Assembly (NCBI GenBank): GCA_025738555.1
Contig: JAOVFP010000006.1
Coordinates: 2,356,001 to 2,420,000 of the forward strand
DNA: 64,000 nucleotides
From: Cyathus striatus
Lineage: Eukaryota; Basidiomycota; Agaricomycetes; Agaricales; Nidulariaceae
Direction of reading: 5' to 3'
Part shown: positions 11,235-24,437 of the stretch, piece after piece
How the letters are laid out: each line of letters begins with the position of its first letter
How positions within the stretch are numbered: the stretch's first letter is position 1
Position numbers and translations under genes: made by a program
Notes under the pieces: generated by a model
Database searches by the model: none
The model's input: only the letters and a program-made list of their open reading frames with translations
Told to the model about the DNA's origin: nothing

Positions 11235-12521
11235 GGTAGCCGTGAACAACGGTACTGCGGTATGTCAGACCTCTTGGTCCTTACGTTGTTTGACTCCACG
11301 AACACGACGATAGAAGGTTAAGGAATAGCAGGTTAGGGCATGAGCTTGGACATGAGCCAGACATGAGGTCACTTCTGAAAGTCTTGTCTTCGGCTGTCTG
11401 TTCCAGCTTATTTCTAGGAATTTAAGCAGTTATAGCCTATGTTTTTTGTCCTATGTGCTGTCCTTGGGCGCTATGGTGCACATGAACAGCAAACTAACAG
11501 CGAACGCGAGAAGACAAATGGTCGGTGCAACTTGGGGAGTCGCGCACGCGACGTGTGACATGAGAAATATCACGTTTACATGTCACCAATTGTATTTATT
11601 TGTACCTCCTTTAGAGGTAATCAAATGCAAATACCCTGCCTCGGCCGAGCCCACTGTCAGCTTGTCTTCGGCTTGTCTTAACCTTTTTTCAAGTTTCCTT
11701 CTAAAGTTCTATCATTGACTTCAGCTCCACGCTGTCTAACTATTGAAAGGTCGGGACTACGCTGTAAACCCGTCATTAAATGGCATTTACTTATCCAGCA
11801 CTACAATCTAGTACAGCTTCTGCTAGCATTAAATCAATCAGTCTCAGCGCGAGTCCCGAGTCCACTCCGTGATAAGTATCAATCACTTCTGTGGCTATAG
11901 TATAAGTTGGCTACGCTCTATGATATCTGTTCCGGGTTACACGTTCAACGTTTAGCATACCCGCGGGGGCAATAAAATACAAGGTTATCAACATGGTGCA
12001 CTAAATGATACTCATCTGATGCATTATGTGCGCAGTCTCAGAGCCTCGACTAGTGCACAACAACGCTTCATCTAAAAATGACTTACATGCAACAGTTGTC
12101 CGTGCTCGCCGATAGTTCGAGCGTCCGCCCCCTGGGGCCTTAATGCATGCATAATTGCGCTTCCCCCCGACTCAAATGCGACTTGGGACAGAGAAACAGT
12201 CTTTCGGATCGTTTTCTCTTTGATCGCGGAGTAAATACACACACGCTGACTTTCAATTTTCGGACGGTCCGCATTTGGCACACCCTTGAGGATGGCTAAT
12301 GAACTGTCTTTTGCGTCGTGTGCACTGCCCTATTGAGGGTCTCTTCGACGTCAGCGTCTACCAGGATTAGGTGATTAGCCAACACCTTCTTCAGATGCTG
12401 ATGGTCCTCGCTATTTCCATCCTCCTTGGCCACTTATATGTATCCTCTCCTGAAAATCGTCAACTCGCCAACCCTGTTCAATCCGCTTCCTGTCTACCCC
12501 TCTCTCTGACGTTCATTCACG
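11235..12521. other. Intergenic, divergent promoters
   Basis: This stretch lies between the divergent secreted-protein and DUF6534 genes. Only short ORFs are present and none shows motifs. I saw no inverted-repeat element. Confidence 0.5.
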
Positions 12522-14718
12522 ATGGCCGCTATCCCTATAAAAATCGATAATACCTTCGGTGAGTCCCATTGCGTCATTATACTTACACAGCATGTAACCC
12601 TAAACCAGGCGCCGCATTCCTTGGTGCCATGATCACTGCAATGTAATCAGTTCTCGATTATCGTATTTCATGGGCCACTAACCCTTCTTCAGGCTTTACG
12701 GTCTCACTACACTTCAGGTCTGTGCCCATCCGTGTGATTCCCCACTTTGGGTCCCAATCCTAACCGGACCTTATAGACGTACTTCTATTATGTGTTTTAT
12801 CCGAGGGATTCTTCCGCAAACAAGGCCTTGGTGCGTTCTTAAAGTTTAACAGTCCATTCCTCGCCTGAGTCCTCACATTCTTAATGATCTACTCAGGTCG
12901 CTTCAATATGGTAAGTGGCTGGATTGGGAGGTCTTTATGTATGCTCGTGCTCATTATGTCCGACTATCTGACAGGACACTTGACACCATCCATATGGCAC
13001 TGAGTAGGTGTTTTTTCTCATACCCGTATGGGGGTGCCAAGTTAACTGTTAATGCAGCGACTGTTAGCATCTATCATTACCTTGTATGTAACTTCCCATT
13101 TCGTTATCTTATCAGCTGCTAACTTCCTATTAGGTGTCTAATTATGCAAATCCTTCGGCATTAGGGATAGCTCATTGGTATGCATATTGCACATTATCGT
13201 CTTGATTGTGTGTAATCGGATCTTTCATAGGTCGCTGATAGTACGTCGTGTTACATACTCAGCTCATATCCTGTCTAAATCTATCTATATAGACGACTGT
13301 TTTATTTAATGTAAAGTTTAATGATTTTCATGTACTTCATATATATTTACTTGTTCCGACAGGTCATCATCGCATGCGTCGTGCAAAGGTATTTATATCT
13401 TCATTTTGCACCCATTAATCTAACTCGTGTTGCTTAAGCTTTTTCACATTCCGCATATTTTACCGTATGATTTATTATCTCACTTGCACTACTCACGCTT
13501 ACCCTAAACATTTCTATAGTCTGCCGCAAAAAATTTCGATGGTGGCTAACTGGCATGATCGTAAGTAGCTGGAGAGTGATAAATTTGAAGGTTGGCTTAT
13601 AACGTCACTTTTAATTAGGGGTTAATTGTGCTCGCTCACTTCGCATTTGGAGTAGGTAAGTACGGATATTAAGGAATCGTTATGAAGATCACTTACAATA
13701 CTGTCATCAGAAACTGTGATTTACTTGTCAGTACTGCTCGATTACTATTCATGTCACAATTACTCACCTATCACGCATATAGCTACATCAAAAAAGAGTT
13801 GGCAAAACTACCTGAAGTTACAGTACGTCCTATGCAGTTAGTTGCCCAAGTGTTGTTTGCTCACTTTTGGTAGCTTATTGCTGCGATGCCATTCGCCATT
13901 TTTGCCGTTCTATCCGATATAGCCATAGCTGCTACTCTATGTGTTTTATTACATGGAAGTCGTACCGGCGTAAGGCAGTACGTTGATTGGTCAATATTGT
14001 GAATGATTTTAGACTTAACTCTGGCACAGAACGAACATGCTGGTTACTACGCTGATCATATACTCCATCAATCGCTGCTTGTTGACTTCGTAAGAATACG
14101 AAACCATTACCGGCGTCTGTTGTAACTGATACAGGTACTACTCCAGTGTCGTTGCTGTCATTGAAGTCATAGTCGTAAGTTGCCGTTTGCGATTGGTAAT
14201 TACTCTGAAACTAAGCTTAATGCTCCCTAGTTCTCTCTTTTCCCTCACAGCTTGTGGTTCTTAGCGATTGACTTTGTCATCGGAAAGCGTAAGCGTTTTG
14301 TTTTACTTCGAGATATCCTGGCATTTACTGTTCCACCGGCTGCAGTTTATGCCAATAGTTTACTTGCAACCCTCAACAGCAGACAAGCTCTTCGCGGAGG
14401 CTCAGACGTTTCATCCACAATGAACAGTGTACACCTGTCAGATATGGAGTTCGAACATCCTACTCCTAACCGAAGTGTACGTTCACGTTCTATGATTTTC
14501 TATCTACTTATGGAGTTTATCCCATAGAGAAATCATGTCTTGGACCTCCGTGCTTCCCGCGACAGCGGGGCAAGAAGTGGACGCTCCGCTGGCGGGGATA
14601 GTAAGTTGGTAGTGAAAGATGGGGTAAGACACTTTCTAGACTTTTTGTCTCGGACAGCTGACTTACATGCTTTTACTGCCAGACACCTCCTAATACCAAT
14701 TTTATCACGATGTCATGA
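12522..14718 (+). CDS. DUF6534-type seven-helix membrane protein
   Basis: Assembled from about 22 very short exons into roughly 340 residues. It opens with MAAIPIKIDNTFGAAFLGAM and continues with LYGLTTLQTYFYYVFYPRD, TLDTIHMAL, SIYHYLVSNYANPSALGIA and HWSLIV. Further on come QSFFTFRIFYLCRKKFR, IFAVLSDIAIAATLCVLLHG, TLIIYSINRCLLTS and ANSLLATLNSRQALRG. This is the standard block order of the Agaricomycete family that Pfam calls DUF6534: about seven membrane helices and a short cytoplasmic tail ending in a Ser/Arg-rich stretch. Function is unknown; these proteins occur in large paralog families in mushrooms. Two exons are micro-exons of 14 nt (near 12897) and 10 nt (near 13231). Stop TGA is at 14716-14718. 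It is convergent with the AA9 gene, 497 bp away. Individual small exon borders may be off by a few bases. Confidence 0.82.
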
Positions 14719-15215
14719 AAGTTTTGGTATATTGCTGTTGGAAACTTCTATTCTGTCGATGGTTTATGTTGGTTTTATGACGAATATTTTTATGAAGAAC
14801 GAACAATTGTACAGCATACTATACCTGTATTTTATTAAATATAAACCAAAACTATATTTGTGTAGGTGAGCTCCTGAAACTGTGTCGGTAACACAGAGTG
14901 TAAGTGATCATCGGAAAACTGATTATATCGCTTGACTTTTTGAGTACGCAACGAGGACATGTATTTATCATATGATGTACCTGTTATTACACGAGTTGTC
15001 GTCTAAGTCTGCCAATTGAACAGTTAATGAGGTCCTTGTGAAGATCATGAAGATCATCAATTACTGCTTAAATGCATTTGCCGAGTGTCTCCAGCACGTC
15101 CAATGTCTCACTGGCACCTCAAGAACTTCATAGATCCTAAACATTTTAATTAAAATAATATACAACGACTGATTTTCTGCATGATACATGATGCAACAAA
15201 TTATATATGTATGGT
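14719..15215. other. Intergenic between convergent genes
   Basis: An AT-rich 3' flank shared by the DUF6534 and AA9 genes. I see no coding or repeat signal in it. Confidence 0.5.
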
Positions 15216-16145
15216 TCAACCACTCCAGACAGCGGGTCCGGGAACCTGTTTCGTAAAATCTTAGTTATCACAAGTCGACGAAGAAGCATAGACGACGTAC
15301 TGTATAAGCAGTGGGAACGGGGTCGTAGATGTTCACTGTCAAGCCGGGGTCTTTAGATCCTTGTAAGTTACAATGAAGGACGACAATAACAATTAATGTG
15401 TCCCACCGTTTGCAGCAACATATCCGGGAATGGAAACCTTGGATGGATTACCGGAGCCTCCTCCTGTCACGCTGATCTGTGCACAAGAGATGTACCATTG
15501 CGGAGCACCTGGGACGTGGAGGGCGATTTGTTCAATGCGAACGAGGTACTAGTAATTATTAATGTCAGTATGTGTTTATTTCTCGCAATGCTGATATCGT
15601 ACCTCCCCGGCAGGCGTGTTGGCGGGGATGCTACCACTAAGCTGGCTGTCGTTGAAATCAGTGAACTGGAAGGGGTTGAATTCAGCTCCCCATTCAGCGA
15701 TCTGTGTAATTTGTTGTTAGCCAGTATATATGTATGAATAATTGATTTTCATACCTTAAACCAATTGGCGCCACTTCCGTCCCACGAAGCAGCAGTGCTT
15801 GGGGCCTTGCCAAGGTAGATAGCGGCGGGTCCTTGGTGGTAGAGGGTATTGTCGAGCTTGAAGCCAATTGTGCTGCCAGCCGCTACGGACACTGTCTCGC
15901 TTGCTGGGCTGGGATTAACGTTACAGGTTATGTCCTTCGAAGTCACATCGGTGACGGGAGAGTTATTCTGGGGTAGACGGACAGCAGCTGTCGATGTTGT
16001 ACTACCAGCAATAAGGGTAGTCCATATGTCTAATAAAAATTTAGCTTTTAGACAGGTTTGGTTGAGTATCCATGTGAATATGCGCACAGTGGGCAGACGC
16101 AGAGTTAATGAGCACGGCGAGTCCTACAAGAGCAGAGAGCTTCAT
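15216..16145 (-). CDS. AA9 lytic polysaccharide monooxygenase
   Basis: Six exons (16088-16145, 15755-16029, 15603-15701, 15407-15548, 15301-15359, 15216-15245) give 220 residues. The signal peptide [18 protein letters not shown] ends directly before His, so the mature protein starts [10 protein letters not shown], the N-terminal His of the copper histidine brace. The second brace His is in [15 protein letters not shown], and the axial Tyr lies in the [11 protein letters not shown] block, which also holds the conserved Gln. Conserved [20 protein letters not shown] and ANWFKIAEWG support AA9 (formerly GH61). The enzyme is secreted and cleaves cellulose or hemicellulose oxidatively. It has no carbohydrate-binding module, and at about 202 mature residues is slightly short for the family. 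Intron 1 interrupts the codon right after His1. It shows that the organism degrades plant cell walls. Confidence 0.92.
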
Positions 16146-16877
16146 GATGTCGACAGGATTCTAAGTATTTTAAGTATTTGAATGTTTAGTGAACTATTCG
16201 ATGCCATCTAGGCTTAATGGGTATTACTTTTATACCTTTTTGGAGGCCACATATGGTACGCGTCTCGCAGACACTTTCGCGACTCCGACACGTACAGTCC
16301 ACGGAAAAGACAAGGAGTATTAAACCCACTTTACGGATGAAATGAACACCAAATCCCTTCCGAAGGCCAAATATCGGTTTGAAGTGGAGCAAGGTAAGGT
16401 AGAGTGACCACCAGTCTTACAGTACGCGCAGTAGCATTGTCATGGCGACTTCTGGATACCAGAATCAAATGACGTTCGGCACACGAGGTCATGCTACTTC
16501 AAGAGTTCGGCTTATGAGAACGGTATGCAAGCTTTAAAGAATATGATGGTACTTTTCCGAGGTTTATGTTCCTTTCCAGATATCGTGCCAAATTAAGATG
16601 CGAAAATTGATTACCAACGGTTCTCCATAACTTCGTAACTCCACTCTGTTCAACGCCTATCATTAGCTTCCGCTTTGTAAAACCTAAGAATAGATTTACA
16701 CTTATGTTATCACTTTAACCTCCGATCCTTTTCCGAGTTAGGCTAGGTTAGGCTTCGACACCTCATGACACACATCCACCATAGAAGAAACTCTACTATT
16801 TATTAATATATATACTGTGGTAAACGAGCGACGAGGTTTGTAAAATGTGTGTACTGAAATGCGGACTACCTAACTAC
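16146..16877. other. Intergenic
   Basis: AA9 promoter side and P450-A 3' side. No supported gene or repeat is visible; a few Y-rich and TATA-like stretches occur. Confidence 0.45.
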
Positions 16878-18880
16878 TTATGTTGTATCCCTATTCTTAA
16901 TTAAGAAATGCCCAGTGTTTGCAGGAATATGAGGACTGTTTTGGAATACATCCGTAGCGCTTCTGCCTGACCCAACCACCGTCCCTGGCCTCAACTTGAT
17001 GTCGTAGTTCATCACCAAGAGTGCGATCATAAGCTTTACTTCCAATGTCGCAATAAATCTCCCCGGGCATGCGTGTCTCCCAGCACCGAACATGGTGAAG
17101 TTCTTGTTGGGATTGGTCATGCTGATCTTCTTTCCGTCTTCCTCTAGGTTGTAGAACCGTAGAGGGTCGAACTTGTCGGGATTCGGGTATACCTCCTCGT
17201 CCATAAGCACAACATCACTTGCGAAGACCACGGTTGTTCCTTGAGGAACCAGCGTCCCATCCGAAAGCATGTGATCTTGCACCATACAACGAGCGGGTTG
17301 AACTATATACAGATGAGTAACACAGTAGCAACCAGAAAGGAAGGCACTTACTTATTCCCAAAGGCATTAGACGACCAGTCTCTTGAATAAAACTTTCGAG
17401 CTTTCTCATTTTTTCCAGTGCTACCTTTGACCAGCCTTCATTAGAAACTATCTCTTCAATCTCTTCACGAAGGACTGGTATATGCTCCGGATGCTTGCAT
17501 ATGCAGTACAGTGTTCGTTGAAAAGACTGTTTTACTAGTGGGTCAAAGTTATAACTGAACAAGTGATTCACGTACAATAGATAATGTATGCAATGACGCA
17601 AAGCTAAGATGCAGTACACGTCGAGCCATAGACTCAAGCGTGAACTCTCTCGCATCTCCAGATGCCAGCTCGACCATCCAGTCCATAGAAGTTTCGATAC
17701 CATCCTACCATTTTAAATTGACATATGAAGGCATGTAATAGATTCTTCGTACGTACCAGTTGTATTCCCTTCTCGTTTTGCCACAGCCTACTTCTTTCGA
17801 CGATAGGAGCTATCAGCTTCATAGTAGCCTGTACGATTGGAGTGGTCCCTTTAGTAATAAAATGAATGAACCTATGTCGCTAATTAGCGCTTTACTTCAA
17901 TATTGCGTCAGAGCACACTCACGGATGTAATGGTTTAGGCAGAAGTAAGTTGATTATGAGCGCAGTTTTGAACACCGTCAAAGGATATTCTTTGCATAAT
18001 TCCAAGAACTTCTGGTTTCTGCCTGAATGTTATAATTTAAAACATGCTTACGCTACAGTCAAGAAGTACTCACAAAGATCTTCCCCTACAATCATTCGAG
18101 CAATGAGCCTTGACACAAGTTTCATACTAGTCTCATCAATGCTGAATCCCTTCCATTCTGTTAACCATAAGATGAAGATGCATGTGCTACGGTTAGACAC
18201 GACATACCATCGGTTGGAGAAAGCATATCTTGAATTGCGACCTCAAGTTCATCTTTCATCTTAGGTATCAAGAAACTCATATTCCTTGTCAACCTGGAGA
18301 CCAATGCAAGCGTGTGGTTGGCATTCTCTATAATAATACTTCCAATGGTGTAAGGTGGTCTGATAACCTAACAATTTAATTAGCAGCACATTGCTATCGC
18401 TATTAAGGAATGAACCAACAGTGTCAAGGAAAGGGTAAAATTGAGCGACGCTGTCTGGCCATTTGGAAGCAATCTGAATGTCTTCCGGTCCGCCATTCAT
18501 GACGACGAACCATTCAGTAAGGTAGGCAACCTTAAAAGGCTGCCCTCGATACTATAATGCTCACCAATCAGCAGAGCTAAAGAGTAAGAACGGAAGTTTG
18601 ACTGACGCGTTCATGAGCCTCCTTTAACAACGTGTCCCCTCTGAAGATAAACTGTAAGGCCGAGATGTAGGACAAGAGTGGTAAACCACTGAATCCTGCA
18701 GTGGGTATATGGCGGAGCTAGTTAGACGGTGTGAGCATATAAGCAAAGCGACCGGAAAGAGGGCGAGAGCACCTTCCAAGTCTGACTGGTAAAGAGCGAG
18801 TACAACGTCAACGTCCCGACGAATATCCCTGCTATAGGTAAATATTGCGACAGGACGTCGCTCAATAGTGTGGATAGCAT
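16878..18880 (-). CDS. Cytochrome P450-A, ent-kaurene-oxidase-like
   Basis: A multi-exon gene of about 500 residues. Start ATG at 18880 gives MLSTLLSDVLSQYLPIAGIF, an N-terminal membrane anchor, followed after intron 1 by LRHIPTAGFSGLPLLSYIS. Helix I reads FASLHTLS instead of the usual AGxDTT; a His-Thr pair here is typical of ent-kaurene-oxidase-like fungal P450s. Helix K ExxR is ETGR, and the heme loop is FGAGRHACPGR (near 17065-17095), with Cys as the fifth heme ligand. It needs a P450 reductase and would hydroxylate a hydrophobic substrate at the ER. First of four P450 genes in one direction, closest in sequence to C and D. All exons join in frame, so it looks intact. The family call is by motif only. 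Confidence 0.87.
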
Positions 18881-19403
18881 AGCTGGAGCAGGGGGGGTGA
18901 TAACCTTGCAATCCGGAAACAAAATAGTACTTAGGCGATTTAAAACCGTACGATCGTGTCTTCTCTCGCTGTATTTTACGTAGGTGCGTGTTTGTATCTG
19001 AAATAAATGCGTGCCTTAGGCGGAGAACATGTCGTACTGACATGACAAACTCAAGATACCAGGGGTTTTTATTTGGAGCTTTCTGAAACCAAAAGTTCGG
19101 TATAAATATAGTAGCCGATTTCAAGCCGAATAGTGCTCACACAACCGATTATAACTGATGGCTCGTAAGTCTTGGCCTTCTCCCCTGGTGAGACTAGTAG
19201 GTGAGTTGTTGAATTGGCTTTAAGTGCTCGTAGCTCAATTGGCATCTCGCTGGCATGAGTATGTAATGTCGTATATAACGGGTCGTGTTGTACATGGGAA
19301 TTCCATTCGTTGAATCGTGTGATAGTGCTGCGACTCCAAGTATAGGACTATTAGGACATGACTAATGGAAGAATCATTGAAGAGTCATCGATAGCATTTA
19401 ATA
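18881..19403. other. Intergenic between P450-A and P450-B
   Basis: Holds the upstream region of P450-A and the 3' end of P450-B. A tRNA A-box-like string near 19227 has no partner B box (see rejected list). Nothing else is supported. Confidence 0.45.
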
Positions 19404-21429
19404 TTACTTTCTTCGGAATCGAAGAAGTATCTCTCCTTTAGGATTAGGAAATCTCCCCGATCCCTCAATAATCCTATCTTTGGGACGGCCTTCCATGCCG
19501 TTTCCGGTTGGCGAGCGAATATCGTACTTAAGCAAGAGCTGTGCAACTATTAGCTTCAGCTCAACAGCCGCGATAAATCGCCCCGGACAAGCATGCTTCC
19601 CGGTCCCGAATGCAAGGAGCTTACGAGACAACGTGACCACGTCAAACCTTTGCGCCGCTGGGTCGTCGGAATTCATATTACAAAACCTAAAACCGTCAAA
19701 TGTACGTGCATTCGAATACGTTTCTTCATTCATATTCACAGAGGAGACCTGATGCATTATATGGGTTCCTTCGGGAAGAAAGGTACCATCGCTGAAAGTG
19801 TAATCGCGAAGCATTTTGCGGGTTGTAGTTACTTAAATTAAGTTTAAGTCTATCTGCAGAGATAGACAATTCAAACCAAATACATACTAGTTGCGAGAGA
19901 CATAAGACGTTGAGTCTCTTTAATGAAGCTGTCTAGTTTGATCATCTTATCCAGTGACGAACGATTCCATCCGTCCTGCGAAACAATTTCTTCTACTTCC
20001 GAACGGATTTCTGGGACATATTTCGGGAACGCTGCGAGATTGTAAAGCAGTTGCTGGAGTGTCTAATTCACCCCTTTTATTTTACTGGTCCAGATAGAAA
20101 GTTATGCAACTGACCATGGATGTCGTAAAAATAGCTGCAAAATTTAAGTTTAAGATACGCCTTGCATAAGTTTCATTTGGTATGTCGTTCGGATCAGGCA
20201 TACTACGTCGAATAATTTCACCTAAGAGCGTAGACTTTACAGGCTATCGTGTCAACTATATCATTATACTGAGATGATGGAACGTTGAACGTACAGGTGC
20301 CCATTGATCTTCACTCCTGCAAGTATTTGATTCTTCGACGAGGAGTTTGGTAATAGGTGCAAGCAATGAAGCGACGATCTTAACGCTGTAATTGGGCCCA
20401 CGAACAATGTAGCGAAGTAGGCTAAATGCAATTCCTTCGTCAATGATAAAAAAACAGGTACTATTCCACTCACGGCCAAAGAAAAGAGGGAACAAGGATA
20501 TTCGTCAGAAGTGAAAATTTCTTAACATCCCAAGCGAAAGAGACACAAGCACTTATTAACTCTTTATCTCTGCCTGTGATGTGTGAAACATAGGATACAT
20601 AAAAAAAGGGTTTAGAATGACTAACATAATTCTTTTCCTACAATCAATCTATTGCTGATTCTAGGGACAACTTGATCCGCTAAGCTACGAGCGCTATATA
20701 TTTTCCAACCTACATAGATATATTTGAGCACGACATAAATGTAATGAACTCTTTCCAACTACTCACCTTTATTGTCTGAAGATGAAAGTGTGTCTAATAC
20801 GAAGCTTTCGATTTCGTCCTGAATAATTGGAAAGACGGATGCCAGATTCCGATGGAGGTGGTTAACGAGAGTAATAATGTCGTGAGGAATATTCTCTGGA
20901 CCCAGGCAGTAAGTGAGTTTCAAATCCTATCATGATAAGTTATTTGGATCAAACCGAATCTAGAGTATTTGAATTTCTACACACTGATTCGATAGCTTTG
21001 TCTATTGAGGCATCTGACACCGAAAGCTTTGATATATCATCCAGCACGCCATTAAATATCACCTTCCAGGTGTGCATCATCGGAATCTTGAATGGTTTGC
21101 CTCCATACTAGTATTCTCTATTTAGCGACGCCAGAGAGGCCAGAGTAGTACTGTACTGACACGGTGATAATATTCTTCAAGTATTTTATCGCCCGAAATT
21201 GAAAAACGAATAGCCGAGATGTAAGACAACAGTGGCCATGAATATCCTGCTGTTGGTATGTGTCTCAGCTAGTCCACATATAAATATCAATGTATATCAA
21301 GTGAGAGATGGTTCATCGTACCTTGTAGGTGTCACTATTAATGTAGAGGAAAGCAAGCAACACCCCACCCGAGGCGAGTGCAGCAATGTATTGTACGAGC
21401 AGTGAATGATCATCGACAGAAGTATACAT
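19404..21429 (-). CDS. Cytochrome P450-B, divergent member of the array
   Basis: Start ATG at 21429 (MYTSVDDHSLLVQYIAALAS) leads into a hydrophobic anchor, then LRHIPTAGYSWPLLSYIS. Helix I is FAAIFTTSM, helix K is ETQR, and the heme loop is FGTGKHACPGR (near 19590-19620). The middle exons read in frame (for example LRYIVRGPNYSVKIVASL and KSTLLGEIIRRSMPDPN), so the gene appears intact, although it is the most divergent of the four. Exon order and the LRHIPTAG block place it in the same ent-kaurene-oxidase-like group. Role inferred as an ER monooxygenase with unknown substrate. An older duplication than C/D is the simplest explanation. Confidence 0.82.
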
Positions 21430-22404
21430 GGGGGGAAAAGATGGGTGAAGCCTATCTGTCGTGGGCATCCTTATAAACTGTGGGTTTTGAATTGTGGGCG
21501 TAATTACAGCCTAGCTTCACCAAGAACAATCAAACTCTGCAGGGGTGTTTTATATTCACCAGCAGCTGACTATTTCAATGCTCCCAAAAACGCAACGGAA
21601 TCGATTTATGTGGATATGTCAAAGTGCTCTTTATCGAGTTAGAATGTTTTGCTTTCTCTTATTAACCAGGGTCAGTATGAGACTGGTTGCTTTTCCCAAT
21701 CTTATCATTGGAACTGGCGGCATGAGGACTACTGTACAACGGCCGCAGTGAAGTTATTTGAATAACTGTTATTAACACCAGAGCTGCCCAGGCTTTATAT
21801 GGACATATTGCGATACTGTCGCTACAACGAGAGTAAGTAATACATTTACGGAGGACGATAAAAATCATATAATAAAAAATAATAGAAACTCGAATGTTCC
21901 GCGCACATCAGGAGACAGAGGGCAGTTCTGAAGGGGTCACTAGTCAATATAGTTCGACTATACTAATCAAGTGTCTGCCGCCTCCACCTATGTGCTTTGA
22001 CACACGCTGACAGACATACTCATGCAGGCATTGCCGCCCATAGAGTGCCCACGTTCTCAAAAACTGATCATGTAAGCCTGTCAGTCTGGGATGTGTAACT
22101 GATCAAGTTATCAACCAAACTTTGCCATATTTAGGCGGGTGGGAAGAGGTAGAGGAGGTCAGACGCGAGTGAGACATACCTGAAATTGGGCGCTGCCGTC
22201 ATAAACGTAAATGGAATTCATCAAAGCGCAGAACGGCCAAATAAGAATCAGACGTAGTGACCGGTGTAACCATGATTATGCTTACCATTCAATTGTTAAA
22301 GTTGCCTTGTTTCCATAGATCTTGAAGCGCTAATATTATTATTGTGTACTTTGATAAGATATTGCATGCATATTAATCTGCGACAATGGTTCCTACGTAC
22401 GCCT
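21430..22404. other. Intergenic between P450-B and P450-C
   Basis: About 1 kb without a credible ORF. The short ORFs on both strands lack motifs and codon structure. Confidence 0.45.
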
Positions 22405-24437
22405 CTAATTATCCATGTTATCTTGCCTCTTCCTTATCAATATCTCCCCTGTATCCTTTGGAACATGAGGACTACCTTTGAAGAGCTCGTACTTCGGAAG
22501 GATTCCAGAGTTGGTGTACCTTTTACCTACTTTAATATCGTAGTTCAGCAGTAAATATGATACTAAAAGCTTTATTTCCAATGATGCGACGAATCGTCCG
22601 GGACAAGCCAGTTTGCCAATCCCGAATGTCGTGAAATTGCGGCTAGGGGTGGTAATATGGTTTTTTTTCCCTTGAAGATTCATATTAAAAAATCGAAACG
22701 CATCGAATCTATGTGGATCAGGGTAAGCAGTGTCGTCCATATGTACTGAGTCAGTACGGAACGTGACGGTAGTTCCCTGAGGAAGAAATGTCCCATCATG
22801 TAGAATGTGATCTTTCATCATCAACCGCCCAGGTTGGACTATAATCGGTTAGGTAGAGTACCGGAACAGACAGCTTAGCATACTCACAATTCGACAAAGG
22901 CATTAACCTGTGCGTTTCTTGTATGACGCTTTCCATTTTCTTCATTTTATCAAGTGCACTCTTACTCCAGCCATCCTCTGAAATTGCTTTCTGCGCCTCT
23001 TCCCTTAGCGAAGAAATGCATTCTGGGTGTTTGCAAAGATTATATAGAATTCGTTCAAATGTCTATAGGCGGAATAAATGGTCATAAAATGGTTTGAATT
23101 AAGAAATAAACTTACAATCGACGACGTGTGAAGCGAGGCTAAACTCAAATGTAGTATCCGACGCACCACACTATCGATACTATATTCATCTTCATCACCG
23201 TCCGCCATATCAATAATCCAGTCCAATGAGGTCTTCGCTTTGATCTGCACATCTGGGTTATACATAACTACTAAGTATAGAAAATGGGTGCATCTCTCAC
23301 TTGGTTTGCATTACCAGACAGTCGCCAGTGTTTACTCCTCTCGACAATGGGCGTTACTATCTTTACTGCAGCATTGACCAGCTCAGTTGTCCCACTCAGC
23401 ATAAACGGTGCCAGGCTTGCCATGAGTAGCATAAGATGTACGACTTACAATACAGAGAGGAGGTACATACGGCTTTAAGAAGGACGGGAAAAATACATTC
23501 GCCAGTACTGCTGTCTTAAATACCTGTTTCGGATATGCCTGGCAAATATCTAGAAATTGCTTATTTTTACCTAGCAAGCATATATTAGTGGGTCTGTGTA
23601 AATACATATATATAAATTTTATCGCACAGAGATCTTCGCCAACAATCATGCGAGCAACAACACGAGACACAATTTGATAGCTCATGACTTCTAATCTAAA
23701 TGATTTCCATTCTAATATTTTGTAAGTAGAAGGATAAACGGAATCGACATAACACGTACCATCGGTAGGTGATAATATATCCTCTATGGAAGATACCAAT
23801 TCCTCTCGTAGCTCAAATGTCAAATTGCTCATGTGACGCGTCAACCTATTGACCAAAGCCACAAGGTGGTGTTCGTTCATAACGATAGCGCCGATTGTAA
23901 ACCGAATTCGTAAGATCTTCATGTTTTAGGTATCAAAAGATATAGAAGGCCTGACTCCAAGAGTAGACGAACCTTGTCCATTAAGGGTTTAAATTGAGCC
24001 ACCGACTCCGGCCATTTAGAAGCCTCCTTTACATCCTCCGACCCATTACTAAGGACAACGAACCAGTCGGTCAGATGTGCTATCTTGAAAGGCTTTCCTT
24101 GATACTACCGAAGGGATCAGAGATGGAGATAGGTCGGGTTTAGAATAATCACAAACGTACGCGTTCATGATACTCCAGAAGTAAATCATTACCATACAGA
24201 ATAAACTGTATGGTTGAGATGAACGACAGCACTGGCCAGCCACTGAACCCAGCTGTTGGAATATGCCGCAGCTACAATGTTCATAGTGAGAACGTGTAGC
24301 TATAAGTATCCGAAACCAAAATAACTTGCCTTCCACGACTTACTTGTAAAAAATAAGTAGAGTGAAATTCCCACTCCAATCAAAAGTAGGTAATGCCGAG
24401 AAGCAATGACATCGTTCAGTTGAAGTACAGCATCCAT
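22405..24437 (-). CDS. Cytochrome P450-C, ent-kaurene-oxidase-like
   Basis: Start ATG at 24437 gives MDAVLQLNDVIASRHYLLLI with a membrane anchor ending FFTSKSWK. Intron 1 (24272-24329) then begins with GC, and the next exon opens LRHIPTAGFSGWPVLS. Helix I reads LASLHTSS, helix K is ETHR, and the heme loop is FGIGKLACPGR (near 22590-22625). The Cys ligand is present, but the His that A, B and D carry two residues before the Cys is Leu here. Exons join in frame from start to stop at 22405. It is very close to P450-D in sequence and intron positions, so C and D are recent tandem duplicates. Likely an ER monooxygenase. Confidence 0.87.

Noticed and set aside
19222..19300. tRNA-like string with an A-box-like TAGCTCAATTGG
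   Set aside because: No B box, no matching acceptor stem and no T-loop follow within the expected distance.
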